From positions 1 to 64,000 of the forward strand of contig JAGXRV010000071.1 of the NCBI GenBank assembly GCA_018335695.1: DNA of 64,000 nt, written 5' to 3'. Every line of letters begins with the position of its first letter. Position 1 is the first letter of the stretch. Positions 24,954 to 33,448 of the stretch are shown here, in pieces. The translations under genes and the position numbers were made by a program. This DNA is from Clostridium sp. (lineage in GTDB: Bacteria; Bacillota; Dethiobacteria; Dethiobacterales; Dethiobacteraceae). The notes beneath the pieces are model-generated. The model had not been told where the DNA came from. It ran no database searches and saw nothing but the letters and a program-made list of their open reading frames with translations.

Positions 24954-25719
24954 GTATCTCAAGTTCCTTCCAAATTACTTGAAAATAATCTTTAAACTCC
25001 ACTGCTTCCCGTCTTTTAAGCGGTGTATTGCCTTGGCTGCTAAGGGTGATAATGTGGATATTTTTGACTGATCCCGGTCTCTTGCTGAAAACGACAACAC
25101 GGTCAGCCATACTAATTGCCTCAGAGATGTCGTGTGTAACCAGGATAGCCGTCTTGTTTTCACTGACAATAATCTGCTTTACTTCATCTGCTACCAGCAG
25201 TCTGGTTTGATAATCCAAAGCTGAAAAAGCTTCGTCCAGCAGCAGGATTTCTGGATCAATGGCCAGCGTGCGAATCAGTGCCGCACGCTGGCGCATCCCC
25301 CCGGACAACTGGCTGGGATAGGCATTTTTGAAATCAGCTAATCCATAGCGTTCCAGCAGCCTTGCTGCCGTTTCCTGCGTTTTTGCATTTACTTTCTTTT
25401 GCACTTCCAAGCCTAGGAGCACGTTCTGCCAGATAGTACGCCATTCAAACAACTGGTCACTTTGTGGCATATAGCCTACAAGGAAAGTGGGAGCATTAAC
25501 TTTTTGGTTTTTAATCATGACTGAGCCGGATGTAGGTTTCAGCAAGCCGGCAAGTATATTTAATAAAGTTGATTTACCGCAGCCGCTCGGACCAACCATA
25601 CTGATAAACTCCCCATCTAAAATCTCTAGGGAAAAATCCTTCAGAGCGACCGTCTCTCCTTTGGGACTATGAAATGTCATGGCAATATTTTGGATTTTGA
25701 CGAGCGCTTCCGGCAGCAC
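24946..25719 (-). CDS. ABC transporter ATP-binding protein, NitT/TauT type
   Basis: The cytoplasmic ATPase of the importer, 257 residues. Walker A GPSGCGKS is at about 43-50, the Q-loop in YMPQSDQLF, the signature LSGGMRQR at about 143-150, Walker B ILLLDEAFSALD, and H-loop LVTHD. A GTG start is spaced six bases from GGGGGGA. It lies in an operon with the lipoprotein gene upstream and the permease downstream. Confidence 0.92.
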   Translation of the reverse strand: MLPEALVKIQNIAMTFHSPKGETVALKDFSLEILDGEFISMVGPSGCGKSTLLNILAGLLKPTSGSVMIKNQKVNAPTFLVGYMPQSDQLFEWRTIWQNVLLGLEVQKKVNAKTQETAARLLERYGLADFKNAYPSQLSGGMRQRAALIRTLAIDPEILLLDEAFSALDYQTRLLVADEVKQIIVSENKTAILVTHDISEAISMADRVVVFSKRPGSVKNIHIITLSSQGNTPLKRREAVEFKDYFQVIWKELEIHV

Positions 25720-25743
25720 GTTGCTTCCCCCCTTTTTTTCAAG

Positions 25744-26751
25744 TTAGGGCAGCAATTCTGTTGCCCTAAGCGCAAACTCGTTTGTCACCAAATCTGCGTA
25801 AGGCGCGCGCTTATCCAGCTCCCCGGCTGTCTCCATAATGTTTTGCAGCCTATTGAATGCTTCTTCAGTAAAGATTGGTGTCGCGGCCCAGGCATCAATT
25901 TCTTTGTAGCGCCGAATAGCATTGGCCAGCATCTGCGCATCAGCGTCAGGGAATGAGGGACTAATGACGCGTGCTATTTCCTCGGGCTCATTTTCCTTCA
26001 CCCAAACTTGACCACGGTAAATAGCGTTGGTGAACTTTTGAATTAGTTCTGGATGACTTTCCAGCAAACTTTTACGCGCTGAAAAAACGGTATAGGGAAT
26101 TTCGCCGCTATCCTTACCTACTGAAGCAACAACGTAGCCGCCACCCTCCAACTCTACTTTAGTTGCCACCGGCTCAAAAAGTGTAACATAGTCTCCTTCT
26201 CCACCGGTGAAAGCGCCGGCCATCAACGGAAACTGAATATGCGTAAGTACTTCTACGTCTTCATTTGGTATAATGCCGTGATTCTTTAACACGTACTCCA
26301 GAGTCATCAGAGGCATGCCGCCTCTTCTGCCACCAATAATACTCGTTCCACGCACATCTTCCCAGCTAAAATCGGGATTTGGCTTCCTCGCCACCAGAAA
26401 AGACCCGTCACGCTTAGTTAGTTGTGCAAAATTTACCACAAAATCTTCCTGTCCCTGGTTATAGACATAAATTGTTGCTTCCGGACCCATAAAACCGATA
26501 TCTGCCTGCCCTGACAGCAAAGCTGTCATCACCTTATCAGCCCCCTGTCCGGTAGTAAGCTCCAGCTCAAGTCCTTCCTCGGCAAAATAGCCTAGATTAA
26601 TAGAGGCATATAACGGTGCAAAAAATACGGAGCGTGTTACCTCATTTAGCCTTACTTTAGTCAACCCCTCCTTTGGAGCACATCCCGCCAACGCACTAAG
26701 ACTTAATAAGGCTGCCAACCCAAACGACAAAAACTTTGCCCATTTTTTCAC
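25744..26751 (-). CDS. ABC transporter substrate-binding lipoprotein, NitT/TauT type
   Basis: An extracytoplasmic solute receptor. The signal peptide ends in the lipobox LSALAGC, giving a lipid anchor. The mature part begins with the NMT1/SsuA-like VFFAPLYASINLGYFAEEGLELEL and contains SGQADIGFMGPEA. Such proteins bind sulfonates, nitrate, taurine or thiamine pyrimidines; the ligand cannot be chosen here. I start at the GTG at 26751, after GGGAGGGAAAAGG; the TTG at 26769 lies inside that site. No riboswitch is visible upstream, only repeats. Confidence 0.88.
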   Translation of the reverse strand: MKKWAKFLSFGLAALLSLSALAGCAPKEGLTKVRLNEVTRSVFFAPLYASINLGYFAEEGLELELTTGQGADKVMTALLSGQADIGFMGPEATIYVYNQGQEDFVVNFAQLTKRDGSFLVARKPNPDFSWEDVRGTSIIGGRRGGMPLMTLEYVLKNHGIIPNEDVEVLTHIQFPLMAGAFTGGEGDYVTLFEPVATKVELEGGGYVVASVGKDSGEIPYTVFSARKSLLESHPELIQKFTNAIYRGQVWVKENEPEEIARVISPSFPDADAQMLANAIRRYKEIDAWAATPIFTEEAFNRLQNIMETAGELDKRAPYADLVTNEFALRATELLP

Positions 26752-26820
26752 TAACCTTTTCCCTCCCAATAAAAAATTATTTGATTTATATTATTAAATC
26801 CTACGAATTCTGTGCATTAG

Positions 26821-26931
26821 GACGACCGCAGGGACGGTTCTCGTGGATTACTTTTGGAAGGAGAGAGGCCTGAACGTGTTAAGAACCACCCCGGTGCTGC
26901 GCACCACCCCTCCAAGGGAGGGGAATTTTGA
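26821..26931. repeat. REP-type composite repeat, copy A
   Basis: Starts GACGACCGCAGGGACGGTTC, continues through about 40 bases that contain GGAAGGAGAGAGG, and ends with an arm of the 9409-9542 palindrome (ACCACCCC..GGAGGGGAATTTT). Copy B at 27113-27224 is nearly identical over about 111 bases, a recent duplication in direct orientation. The whole gap 26752-27274 contains no gene. Confidence 0.85.
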
Positions 26932-26975
26932 TCATAATGATATCTTGTACAACCTATCAAGCACCGCCCTGTCGT

Positions 26976-27020
26976 CCGCCTCCAAGGGAGGGGAATTTTA
27001 ATCGCAGTGACAACCGCTGG
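26976..27020. repeat. Partial palindromic-arm copy
   Basis: CCTCCAAGGGAGGGGAATTTT followed by ATCGCAGTGACAACCGC. The same two pieces occur together at 27199-27238, so the arm and its flank were copied as a unit. Confidence 0.7.
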
Positions 27021-27052
27021 AAGTGTAACGAAAGGTTGCGTCATCCAAAAGA

Positions 27053-27110
27053 AAAACTCCCTCCCCCCTCACCCTAGCCCTCTCCCCCCAAAGGGTGGAG
27101 AGGGTTTTGT
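27053..27110. repeat. GAGGG/CCCTC palindromic repeat, copy 2
   Basis: CTCCCTCCCCCCTCACCCTAGCCC followed, after a short loop, by GGGTGGAGAGGG. A degenerate, inverted form of the unit at 304-337 and of the array at 38581-38747. Non-coding. Confidence 0.7.
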
Positions 27111-27112
27111 GT

Positions 27113-27224
27113 GACGACCGCAGGGACGGTTCTCGTGGATTACTTTTGGAAGGAGAGAGGCGTGAGCGGGTTAAGAACCACCCCGGTGCTGCGCACCACC
27201 CTCCAAGGGAGGGGAATTTTGATC
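27113..27224. repeat. REP-type composite repeat, copy B
   Basis: Near-identical direct repeat of 26821-26931, differing by a few substitutions and one deleted C in the CACCACCC run. It carries the GACCGCAGGGACGGTTCTC head typical of REP-like units. It lies just beyond the pnp terminator. Confidence 0.85.
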
Positions 27225-27249
27225 GCAGTGACAACCGCAGGATTCGCAC

Positions 27250-27283
27250 AAAAAAAAAGAACATAAATTTTAGTTTATGTTCT
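27250..27283 (-). terminator. Intrinsic terminator overlapping the pnp stop
   Basis: AGAACATAAA (including the TAA stop) pairs with TTTATGTTCT, and nine T follow on the minus strand. This ends the pnp transcript and protects it from running into the repeat cluster. Confidence 0.88.
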
Positions 27284-29452
27284 CCTCGGAGGACGTCTGT
27301 CTCGGTCGTTGTTTGGGCGACGGTCTCGTCTTTCATCACGGCGTTGAGCCGGTTCCTCTTCCACCATCTCACCATTTTCATTTGGAATGGCGGCTCTGCG
27401 CGACAAATCTATCCGCCCGCGATCATCAATACCGATTACTTTTACAGTAATTTCATCTCCAAGATTGACAACATCCTCCGTCTTCTCCACCCGCTCATGC
27501 GCTAAACGGGAAATATGGACAAGTCCGTCTTTACCCGGCAAAATTTCAACAAAAGCTCCGTATTTTTCAACCCTGGTGACTTTGCCAAGATAAACTTCGC
27601 CCGTCACTACTTCTTTTGTCAGTCCTTCAATTATCTGCTGCGCCCTTTGACCGCTTGCTGTATTTATAGCAGCAATATAAACGGTGCCATCCGGCTCAAT
27701 ATCAATTTCTGCTCCTGTTTCAGCAACTATTTTATTAATCATCTTACCGCCCGGTCCAATCACTTCCCTAATTTTGTCCGGATGAATCTGCATGGTGATA
27801 ATCCGGGGAGCATAGGGAGACATTTCAGCTCTGGGCTCGGGAAGCACGTCAAGCATTTTCTGCATAATATGCATATAACCAACTTTGGCCTGTGCTAATG
27901 CCTGAGCCAAAATTTCCCTTGACAACCCCTTAATCTTAATATCCATTTGCAGCGCGGTAATTCCGTCTTTAGTTCCAGCCACTTTAAAATCCATATCACC
28001 CAGAAAATCTTCCATACCCTGTATATCACTGAGAATTGCCACACGGTCACCCTCTTTAATCAGACCCATCGCAACACCCGAGACAGCTTTTTTAATCGGT
28101 ACACCCGCATCCATCAGTGAAAGGGTGGAGCCGCAGACACTACCCATAGATGTCGAACCGTTTGATTCGACCACTTCCGATACAAGGCGAATTGTATACG
28201 GAAAATCCTCTTCAGCTGGGAGCACCGGCAAAAGTGCCCGCTCAGCCAAAGCGCCGTGCCCAATGTCACGCCGGCTGGCGCCGCGCATAAAACCTGCTTC
28301 GCCAACGCTATAAGGCGGAAAATTGTAATGATGCATATAACGTTTGGATTCTTCCAGTCCGAGTCCGTCAAGACGCTGAGCTTCACTGGGTGTCCCTAAA
28401 GTGCAGACATTTAAGACTTGTGTTTGACCGCGCGTAAAAAGACCTGAACCGTGTGTCCTTGGCAAAATACCTGTTTCACAGGTGATTTGCCGTATTTCAT
28501 CAGCCTTGCGTCCGTCAGGGCGCAAGTTTTCTTCAATAATCATGGTACGCATCGTTTCTTTAACCAAGTTATCAAAACAAGCGCGAACATCTCTGTCCTT
28601 CTCCGGAAATCTTTCTGCAAAGTGTGCCGCGGCTTCGGCTTTTGCGGCATCAATAGCAGCCTCCCGAGCCTGTTTCTCCACAGTTCGCACTGATTCTTTC
28701 AGCCTTTCTCCGCAAAAAGCACGAACTTCTGCTGCAATGCCTGCGTCAGGTTCAAATGTATTTACCTGCATCTTCTCTCTGCCAAGTTCAATCACCATCT
28801 GTTCTTGCAGAGCAACAATCTCCCTGTTTGCGTCATGCCCTGTCATGATTGCCTCAAGAATTTCTTCTTCCGTCAATTCATGCGCACCGGCTTCCACCAT
28901 CATAATCGCATCGCGAGTACTGGCAACTACCAGATGCAAGCGCGATTCTTCAGCCTGCTGTTTCGTCGGATTAATAACCGGCTTGCCGTCCACCCAGCCG
29001 ACTAAAACTGCTGCAATCGGGCCGGCAAAAGGGATGTTTGAGAGCGACAATGCTGCAGACGCACCACAAATCGACAGCACCTCAAGAGGGGTTTCCTGGT
29101 CTACAGATAAAACTGTGGTAACAAGATGCACGGAATTACGAAAACCTTTGGGAAACAGCGGTCGGCACGGGCGATCTGTAAGTCGGGAAGCCAAGATAGC
29201 TTTTTCAGTAGGTCGTCCTTCCCGCTTAATAAAACCTCCGGGGATTTTACCTACAGCATAAAGGCGTTCTTCATAGTCAACCGTCATCGGGAAAAAGTCA
29301 ATCCCTTCCCGTGGTTCGGCTGAAGCAGTGGCGGTTGAAAGCATAACTGTATCACCGTAACGTAACATAACAGCACCATTTGCCTGTTTTGCGATACGTC
29401 CGGTCTCAATTGACAACTCCCTACCGGCCAACTCCATTTTAAAAACTTTCAT
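27275..29452 (-). CDS. pnp: Polynucleotide phosphorylase
   Basis: A phosphorolytic 3'-5' exoribonuclease in RNA decay. 725 residues in the standard order: two RNase PH cores (the second with [19 protein letters not shown]), a KH domain ([12 protein letters not shown] near 565-577) and an S1 domain ([20 protein letters not shown]). It ends in an Arg/Asp/Asn-rich tail of about 30 residues. It lies downstream of rpsO as in most bacteria; the terminator between them suggests partial uncoupling. The ATG has a GAGAGGAT site. Confidence 0.97.
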   Translation of the reverse strand: MKVFKMELAGRELSIETGRIAKQANGAVMLRYGDTVMLSTATASAEPREGIDFFPMTVDYEERLYAVGKIPGGFIKREGRPTEKAILASRLTDRPCRPLFPKGFRNSVHLVTTVLSVDQETPLEVLSICGASAALSLSNIPFAGPIAAVLVGWVDGKPVINPTKQQAEESRLHLVVASTRDAIMMVEAGAHELTEEEILEAIMTGHDANREIVALQEQMVIELGREKMQVNTFEPDAGIAAEVRAFCGERLKESVRTVEKQAREAAIDAAKAEAAAHFAERFPEKDRDVRACFDNLVKETMRTMIIEENLRPDGRKADEIRQITCETGILPRTHGSGLFTRGQTQVLNVCTLGTPSEAQRLDGLGLEESKRYMHHYNFPPYSVGEAGFMRGASRRDIGHGALAERALLPVLPAEEDFPYTIRLVSEVVESNGSTSMGSVCGSTLSLMDAGVPIKKAVSGVAMGLIKEGDRVAILSDIQGMEDFLGDMDFKVAGTKDGITALQMDIKIKGLSREILAQALAQAKVGYMHIMQKMLDVLPEPRAEMSPYAPRIITMQIHPDKIREVIGPGGKMINKIVAETGAEIDIEPDGTVYIAAINTASGQRAQQIIEGLTKEVVTGEVYLGKVTRVEKYGAFVEILPGKDGLVHISRLAHERVEKTEDVVNLGDEITVKVIGIDDRGRIDLSRRAAIPNENGEMVEEEPAQRRDERRDRRPNNDRDRRPPRRT

Positions 29453-29476
29453 TCGCTACATCCTCTCTGACTCTGT

Positions 29477-29504
29477 AAAAAAGCGGGGTTTCCCCCGCTT
29501 TTTT
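29477..29504 (-). terminator. Intrinsic terminator between rpsO and pnp
   Basis: A stem AAAAAAGCGGGG / CCCCGCTTTTTT with a short loop, self-complementary so that it can act in both directions. It lies 56 bases after the rpsO stop, before pnp. Confidence 0.9.
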
Positions 29505-29559
29505 CTGAGTAGGAAATTTCATCAAGCTTTTCTGCCTGCCGCTTGCACTTTACCGGGAA

Positions 29560-29829
29560 CTATTTGCGCAGTTGCAGCTTAACTAAAATAGTGCGGTATC
29601 TCTCCACATCAATTTCCTTTAAGTAGTTGAGAAGTGCGCGCCGCTGGCCAACCATCTTCAACAGACCGCGCCGTGAATGATGATCCTTCTTGTGCGCCTT
29701 CAAATGCTCTGTAAGATAATTGATTCTTTCTGTCAGCAGAGCAATTTGCACTTCAGGAGAACCGGTATCGTTATCATGCAGTCGATACTCGCTGATAAGA
29801 CCTTGTTTGCGTGTCGGATCCATACTCAT
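29560..29829 (-). CDS. rpsO: 30S ribosomal protein S15
   Basis: 89 residues, the invariant family length. The conserved [22 protein letters not shown] and [25 protein letters not shown] are present. It binds 16S rRNA helix 22 and nucleates the 30S platform. The start is fixed by TAGGAGGTGAAAGT immediately before the ATG; the longer frame upstream is not translated sequence. Confidence 0.98.
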   Translation of the reverse strand: MSMDPTRKQGLISEYRLHDNDTGSPEVQIALLTERINYLTEHLKAHKKDHHSRRGLLKMVGQRRALLNYLKEIDVERYRTILVKLQLRK

Positions 29830-29842
29830 ACTTTCACCTCCT

Positions 29843-29895
29843 ATTAATTTTCGATCCCCACTAGGCCAAGACAAACGTTGGAGTTTCGCAAAGCT
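29843..29895 (-). promoter_or_regulatory. rpsO leader hairpin, possible S15 autoregulation site
   Basis: On the minus strand TAGGC and GCCTA pair over about 35 bases that include CTCCAACG, with GGGGATCG just before the ribosome site. Many bacteria control rpsO through a structured leader that S15 binds. The fold here fits that idea but has no unambiguous consensus. Confidence 0.4.
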
Positions 29896-29917
29896 GAGCC
29901 TAAGGTTAACAAAGTTG

Positions 29918-29946
29918 ATTTTACCATATAGACATACACTTAGCAA
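29918..29946 (-). promoter_or_regulatory. Sigma-A promoter of rpsO
   Basis: On the minus strand: TTGCTA (29946-29941), a 17-base spacer, then TAAAAT (29923-29918). It yields a leader of about 80 bases before the rpsO ATG. Confidence 0.7.
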
Positions 29947-29999
29947 GTTAACAAGCATCATTGGGCAAAAAGATGTGCTGCTCAAGCGAACAATCTCTG

Positions 30000-30929
30000 C
30001 TAACTTACAATCAGGCTTCTGGCCAATGCCACATCATTTTGGATTTGACAAGCCAAAGCTACCGGACTGCTGAATGCTTTTTCATCTCTAATTTTCTGTA
30101 GAAATGAAACGATTAATTCCTGCCCATAAAGATTTTTTTCTTGGTCCAAAAGATAAACTTCAAGCGACGGTTCACCTTTGCAGAAGGTTGGTCGATTGCC
30201 TACGCTCGCCAGCGCCCAAAATACTTGTTCGCCGCAAGCAGCCTTGCTTAAGTAAACGCCGTTGCCTGGTCGAATCAGTTCACAATTCACCTCTAAATTT
30301 GCAGTTGGAAAACCTAATTTTCTGCCCCTGCCGTCTCCGTGAACCACTTTTCCCCGCAGATAAAACGGATACCCCAGCATGGCGGCTGCCGCCTCTACGC
30401 GTCCTGCCGCAAGATATTGTCGGATTGCTGTGCTGCCAACCGGGATTCCGTCTACCGTAACAGGGTCTACTACACGAACAAAAAAATTAAACTTTGTGCC
30501 CATTTTTACAAGATCTGACGCTTTGCCTGCTCCCCGACAACCAAAAGAATAGTCAAAACCTACAACTACCCCAACAACACCCAGCTTCTCGTAAAGAATT
30601 TCATTCACAAATCTCTCCGGCTCAATCGCCGCAAAACTGCGGCAAAAAGGGTGGACTATCACATAATCAATCCCTGCGTTACCCAATGAACAAATTCTAT
30701 CTTGCAGACTAAGCAGCAAAGCAGGCGCTTTGTCCGGCGTTAATACTGCAAGGGGGTGCGGCATAAATATCAGACAGGCACTTTTTGCTGAAATTTCTCC
30801 GGCTGCGGCAGTAGTCGCACGCAAAATTTGCCGGTGCCCCTTATGCACACCGTCAAAGTTACCCAGTGCCAAAACAATCGGCCCAGAACAGTTATTACGA
30901 AAAGTTTCTATTCCTTGGAACATTTCCAT
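30000..30929 (-). CDS. ribF: Bifunctional riboflavin kinase / FAD synthetase
   Basis: Makes FMN and FAD from riboflavin. The N-terminal adenylyltransferase domain shows [14 protein letters not shown] (about residues 20-33) and the C-terminal flavokinase domain shows [13 protein letters not shown] (about 199-211). 309 residues, the usual length. The ATG follows AGGTGAT. It is placed after truB, as in the conserved infB-rbfA-truB-ribF-rpsO order. Confidence 0.95.
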   Translation of the reverse strand: MEMFQGIETFRNNCSGPIVLALGNFDGVHKGHRQILRATTAAAGEISAKSACLIFMPHPLAVLTPDKAPALLLSLQDRICSLGNAGIDYVIVHPFCRSFAAIEPERFVNEILYEKLGVVGVVVGFDYSFGCRGAGKASDLVKMGTKFNFFVRVVDPVTVDGIPVGSTAIRQYLAAGRVEAAAAMLGYPFYLRGKVVHGDGRGRKLGFPTANLEVNCELIRPGNGVYLSKAACGEQVFWALASVGNRPTFCKGEPSLEVYLLDQEKNLYGQELIVSFLQKIRDEKAFSSPVALACQIQNDVALARSLIVS

Positions 30930-30948
30930 GCCATCACCTGACTTTAAA

Positions 30949-31824
30949 TCACTTAAAAACTTTCAAAGGTTTAATCCGCTCCCCGTCAGCAGTCGCAATT
31001 GCCAGGAAAGTCTGTGAAGAGTCATAAACACGAAGAAGTTCGCCGTCAGCAGTTTTTAAACCCAGCGTAACAGCCGACCCATTTTTTAGACGGGTCGCTT
31101 GATTTTCATTCACTGTTACCGCTTGCATATTTGCCAGCGCCGTATCCGGAGGCAATAATGCTTTCGTGATACAACCGACTTCAGCAAACTGCACAAGTTC
31201 TTCAAAGGTTACGGCGCTCTCTAATGAAAATGGACCTACAGCCGTCCGTAAAAGAAAAGACATGTGACCAGCCGAGCCTAATTTCTCTGCGACATTCCGG
31301 CATAACGTCCGTACATAGGTGCCGCGGGAACAGTTAAGATCAAAGAGGATTAGGTTTTCTCGAATTTCCAGCAACTTGATATTGTAAATCTGAATTTCAC
31401 GTGGCTCCCGCTCCACTATTTCACCGCGCCTAGCCAATTCATACAGTCTTTTCCCATTCACACGCACCGCAGAATACATTGGTGGAATTTGACTTCCCTT
31501 ACCCAAAAAACCCATTAACACCTGTCTGACCCCTTGAGTTGAAAGAACAGGAACAGGCTTTATCAGGACAGGTTGTCCGGCGGCATCCTCCGTATCTGTA
31601 GCTTGACCAAGCGATAGTTCAGCCCGATAAGATTTATCCATGCCAAGCACATATTCACTGACACTAGTCGCTTTGCCGATACAAATTGGCAATACTCCGG
31701 CAGCGCCCGGGTCTAAGGTGCCGGTATGTCCAACACGTCTTATCCCGGTGAGACGACGCACCAGATTGACCGCGTCGTGAGACGTCATCCCGGGTGGCTT
31801 CAGAAAATTAATGATTCCGTCCAT
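30949..31824 (-). CDS. truB: tRNA pseudouridine(55) synthase
   Basis: Isomerises U55 in the T-loop of tRNAs. The first residues, DGIINFLKPPGMTSHDAV, and the catalytic GTLDPGAAGVLPI (about residues 36-48) are typical. 291 residues, with a C-terminal PUA-like part. It overlaps the end of nrnA by 17 bases. Confidence 0.96.
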   Translation of the reverse strand: MDGIINFLKPPGMTSHDAVNLVRRLTGIRRVGHTGTLDPGAAGVLPICIGKATSVSEYVLGMDKSYRAELSLGQATDTEDAAGQPVLIKPVPVLSTQGVRQVLMGFLGKGSQIPPMYSAVRVNGKRLYELARRGEIVEREPREIQIYNIKLLEIRENLILFDLNCSRGTYVRTLCRNVAEKLGSAGHMSFLLRTAVGPFSLESAVTFEELVQFAEVGCITKALLPPDTALANMQAVTVNENQATRLKNGSAVTLGLKTADGELLRVYDSSQTFLAIATADGERIKPLKVFK

Positions 31825-32779
31825 TTTCTACTTCCGTTAATACAAGGTTTAAAACTTTTTCCACCGCCGCCTGCAAGCTCATTTCGAGAAAACAGCCGGC
31901 GGCACGTACATGACCGCCGCCGCCAAAGTTTTCAGCCAGCTTGCTAACGTCAATGCTATGCGCACGAAGACCGACTTTAACTACGCCATCACTTTTCTCT
32001 CGAAAAATAAGCCCGACTTCCACCCCTTCAATATTTTTCGCATAATTTACGACGCCATCTAAATCCTCATCCCGTGCGCCACAAGAGACCATCTCTTTTT
32101 CTGTCAGCGCAATCCAAGCCACTTTACCGTCCTCGGAAAAACGGAGGGTATTTAGTGCTTCGCCAAGAATACAAATGGCGCTGCGGCTCCGCAGGTCAAA
32201 GACACGGGGAGTAATCTCACTTAGCTTTATCCCTGCCTCTAAAAGCCTGGCGGCAACTCTATGCACCGCAGGTGTAGTATTTTGATACTTAAATGAGCCT
32301 GTGTCGGTGCTGATTGCCACATAAAGTGCGGCCGCAACGCTTTTATCCAAAGGAATTGCCATTTCCTCAAGAAGGCGGCAGACAATTTCCCCCGTTGCTG
32401 AAGCCGTCTGGTCTACATAGTTCAGCTTGCCAAAACTGCGGTTAGTAGGATGGTGATCTATATTAATGATCAACAACTCTTTTACCTGCTCCCAAATCGG
32501 TTTTATCCGCTCATGGTCACTGCAGTCCAGTACAACGACACAGTCATAATCTGCTTCCGGCAACAACTTCTCCACAATCTTCTCAGAACCGTCAAGAAAG
32601 CAGTAACGCTCCGGCACGCCATCGACAGAAAACATTGTCACAGCGTAACCGGCCTGCTGCAGTGCCAGCCCAAACCCCAAAAGTGAACCAATACTATCTC
32701 CATCCGGCATGATATGTGATGTCACTAATATATTGCCGGAACTCTTTAAACGTTCAGCAATCTCTGCTAATTTATTCAT
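31808..32779 (-). CDS. nrnA: DHH-family bifunctional oligoribonuclease/PAP phosphatase
   Basis: A nanoRNase that degrades 2-5 nt RNAs and dephosphorylates pAp. DHH motifs in order: SHIMPDGDSIGS, VVLDCSDHERI and INIDHHPTNRSFG; the C-terminal DHHA1 domain ends with FGGGGHVRAAG. 323 residues. The ATG overlaps the rbfA stop by eight bases. The position between rbfA and truB is the usual one (YtqI-like). Confidence 0.93.
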   Translation of the reverse strand: MNKLAEIAERLKSSGNILVTSHIMPDGDSIGSLLGFGLALQQAGYAVTMFSVDGVPERYCFLDGSEKIVEKLLPEADYDCVVVLDCSDHERIKPIWEQVKELLIINIDHHPTNRSFGKLNYVDQTASATGEIVCRLLEEMAIPLDKSVAAALYVAISTDTGSFKYQNTTPAVHRVAARLLEAGIKLSEITPRVFDLRSRSAICILGEALNTLRFSEDGKVAWIALTEKEMVSCGARDEDLDGVVNYAKNIEGVEVGLIFREKSDGVVKVGLRAHSIDVSKLAENFGGGGHVRAAGCFLEMSLQAAVEKVLNLVLTEVENGRNH

Positions 32780-33140
32780 TAGCTTCGCCGCCTTCGGATG
32801 GATTTAGTTCACGCAGGACACGGTTTATATGTGCACCGTAAGCAATCGACTTATCTAAGAGAAAGGAAATCTGCGGAGTGTGACGCAAACGAATCCGCCG
32901 TCCCACCTCTGTACGGACAAATCCGACAGCCCTTGACAGTACAGACAGTGTTTCCTGCTGTTCATCGTCGCTGCCGAACACACTGATAAAAACCTTTGCA
33001 TGTCGCAAATCGCGCGTCAAATGTACATCTGTAACGCTGATCATGCCAACGGTACGCGGATCTTTTAATTCATTGCGCAAAATATCGCTAATTTCCCGTT
33101 TCATTTCTTCAGCGACACGTTGAGCCCTTTGTTCTGTCAT
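32772..33140 (-). CDS. rbfA: 30S ribosome-binding factor RbfA
   Basis: A late-stage 30S maturation and cold-adaptation factor. 122 residues forming one KH-like domain: MKREISDILRNELKDPR at the start and VGRRIRLRHTPQISFLLDKSI towards the end. Located after ylxP, within the nusA-infB operon. Confidence 0.95.
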   Translation of the reverse strand: MTEQRAQRVAEEMKREISDILRNELKDPRTVGMISVTDVHLTRDLRHAKVFISVFGSDDEQQETLSVLSRAVGFVRTEVGRRIRLRHTPQISFLLDKSIAYGAHINRVLRELNPSEGGEANE

Positions 33141-33163
33141 CTGGATTCCCTCCTAGTCGTATC

Positions 33164-33445
33164 TCAGAGGATTTCAAGGTTTGTAGCGGTAATCATAGTT
33201 TTGCCGTTCTGCTCCACAAATGACAGCACCTCTTCAAGCAGACGGTGAGCCAGAGCCGCATTTGCGGATACGCAAACAATAATCAACTCTGAGGCTTGCC
33301 ACTTGTCCTGCTTACCGGCTTCTGCCACGGAAACATTAAATTTCTGGCGAATTCCAGTGATAAGCGGTCTGAGGACTGAACGTTTTTCTTTAAGCGAGCG
33401 GATGCCCGGCAGGCGCAGCTCCATTGTCAGAGCACCGATTACCAT
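33164..33445 (-). CDS. ylxP: DUF503 family protein YlxP
   Basis: 93 residues of the YlxP/DUF503 family: MELRLPGIRSLKEKRSVLRPLI, then FNVSVAEAGKQDKWQ. A small protein always found beside infB and rbfA. Its function is not established, although a link to ribosome assembly is assumed. It starts three bases after the infB stop. Confidence 0.9.
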   Translation of the reverse strand: MVIGALTMELRLPGIRSLKEKRSVLRPLITGIRQKFNVSVAEAGKQDKWQASELIIVCVSANAALAHRLLEEVLSFVEQNGKTMITATNLEIL

Positions 33446-33448
33446 AGC

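Noticed and set aside
26752-27274. Possible riboswitch upstream of the NitT/TauT-type importer
   Set aside because: No TPP, cobalamin, SAM or similar core is seen; the region is made of dispersed repeats.
28482-29261. 259-codon plus-strand frame opposite pnp
   Set aside because: Entirely antisense to polynucleotide phosphorylase, Ser/Ala-rich, without a ribosome site.
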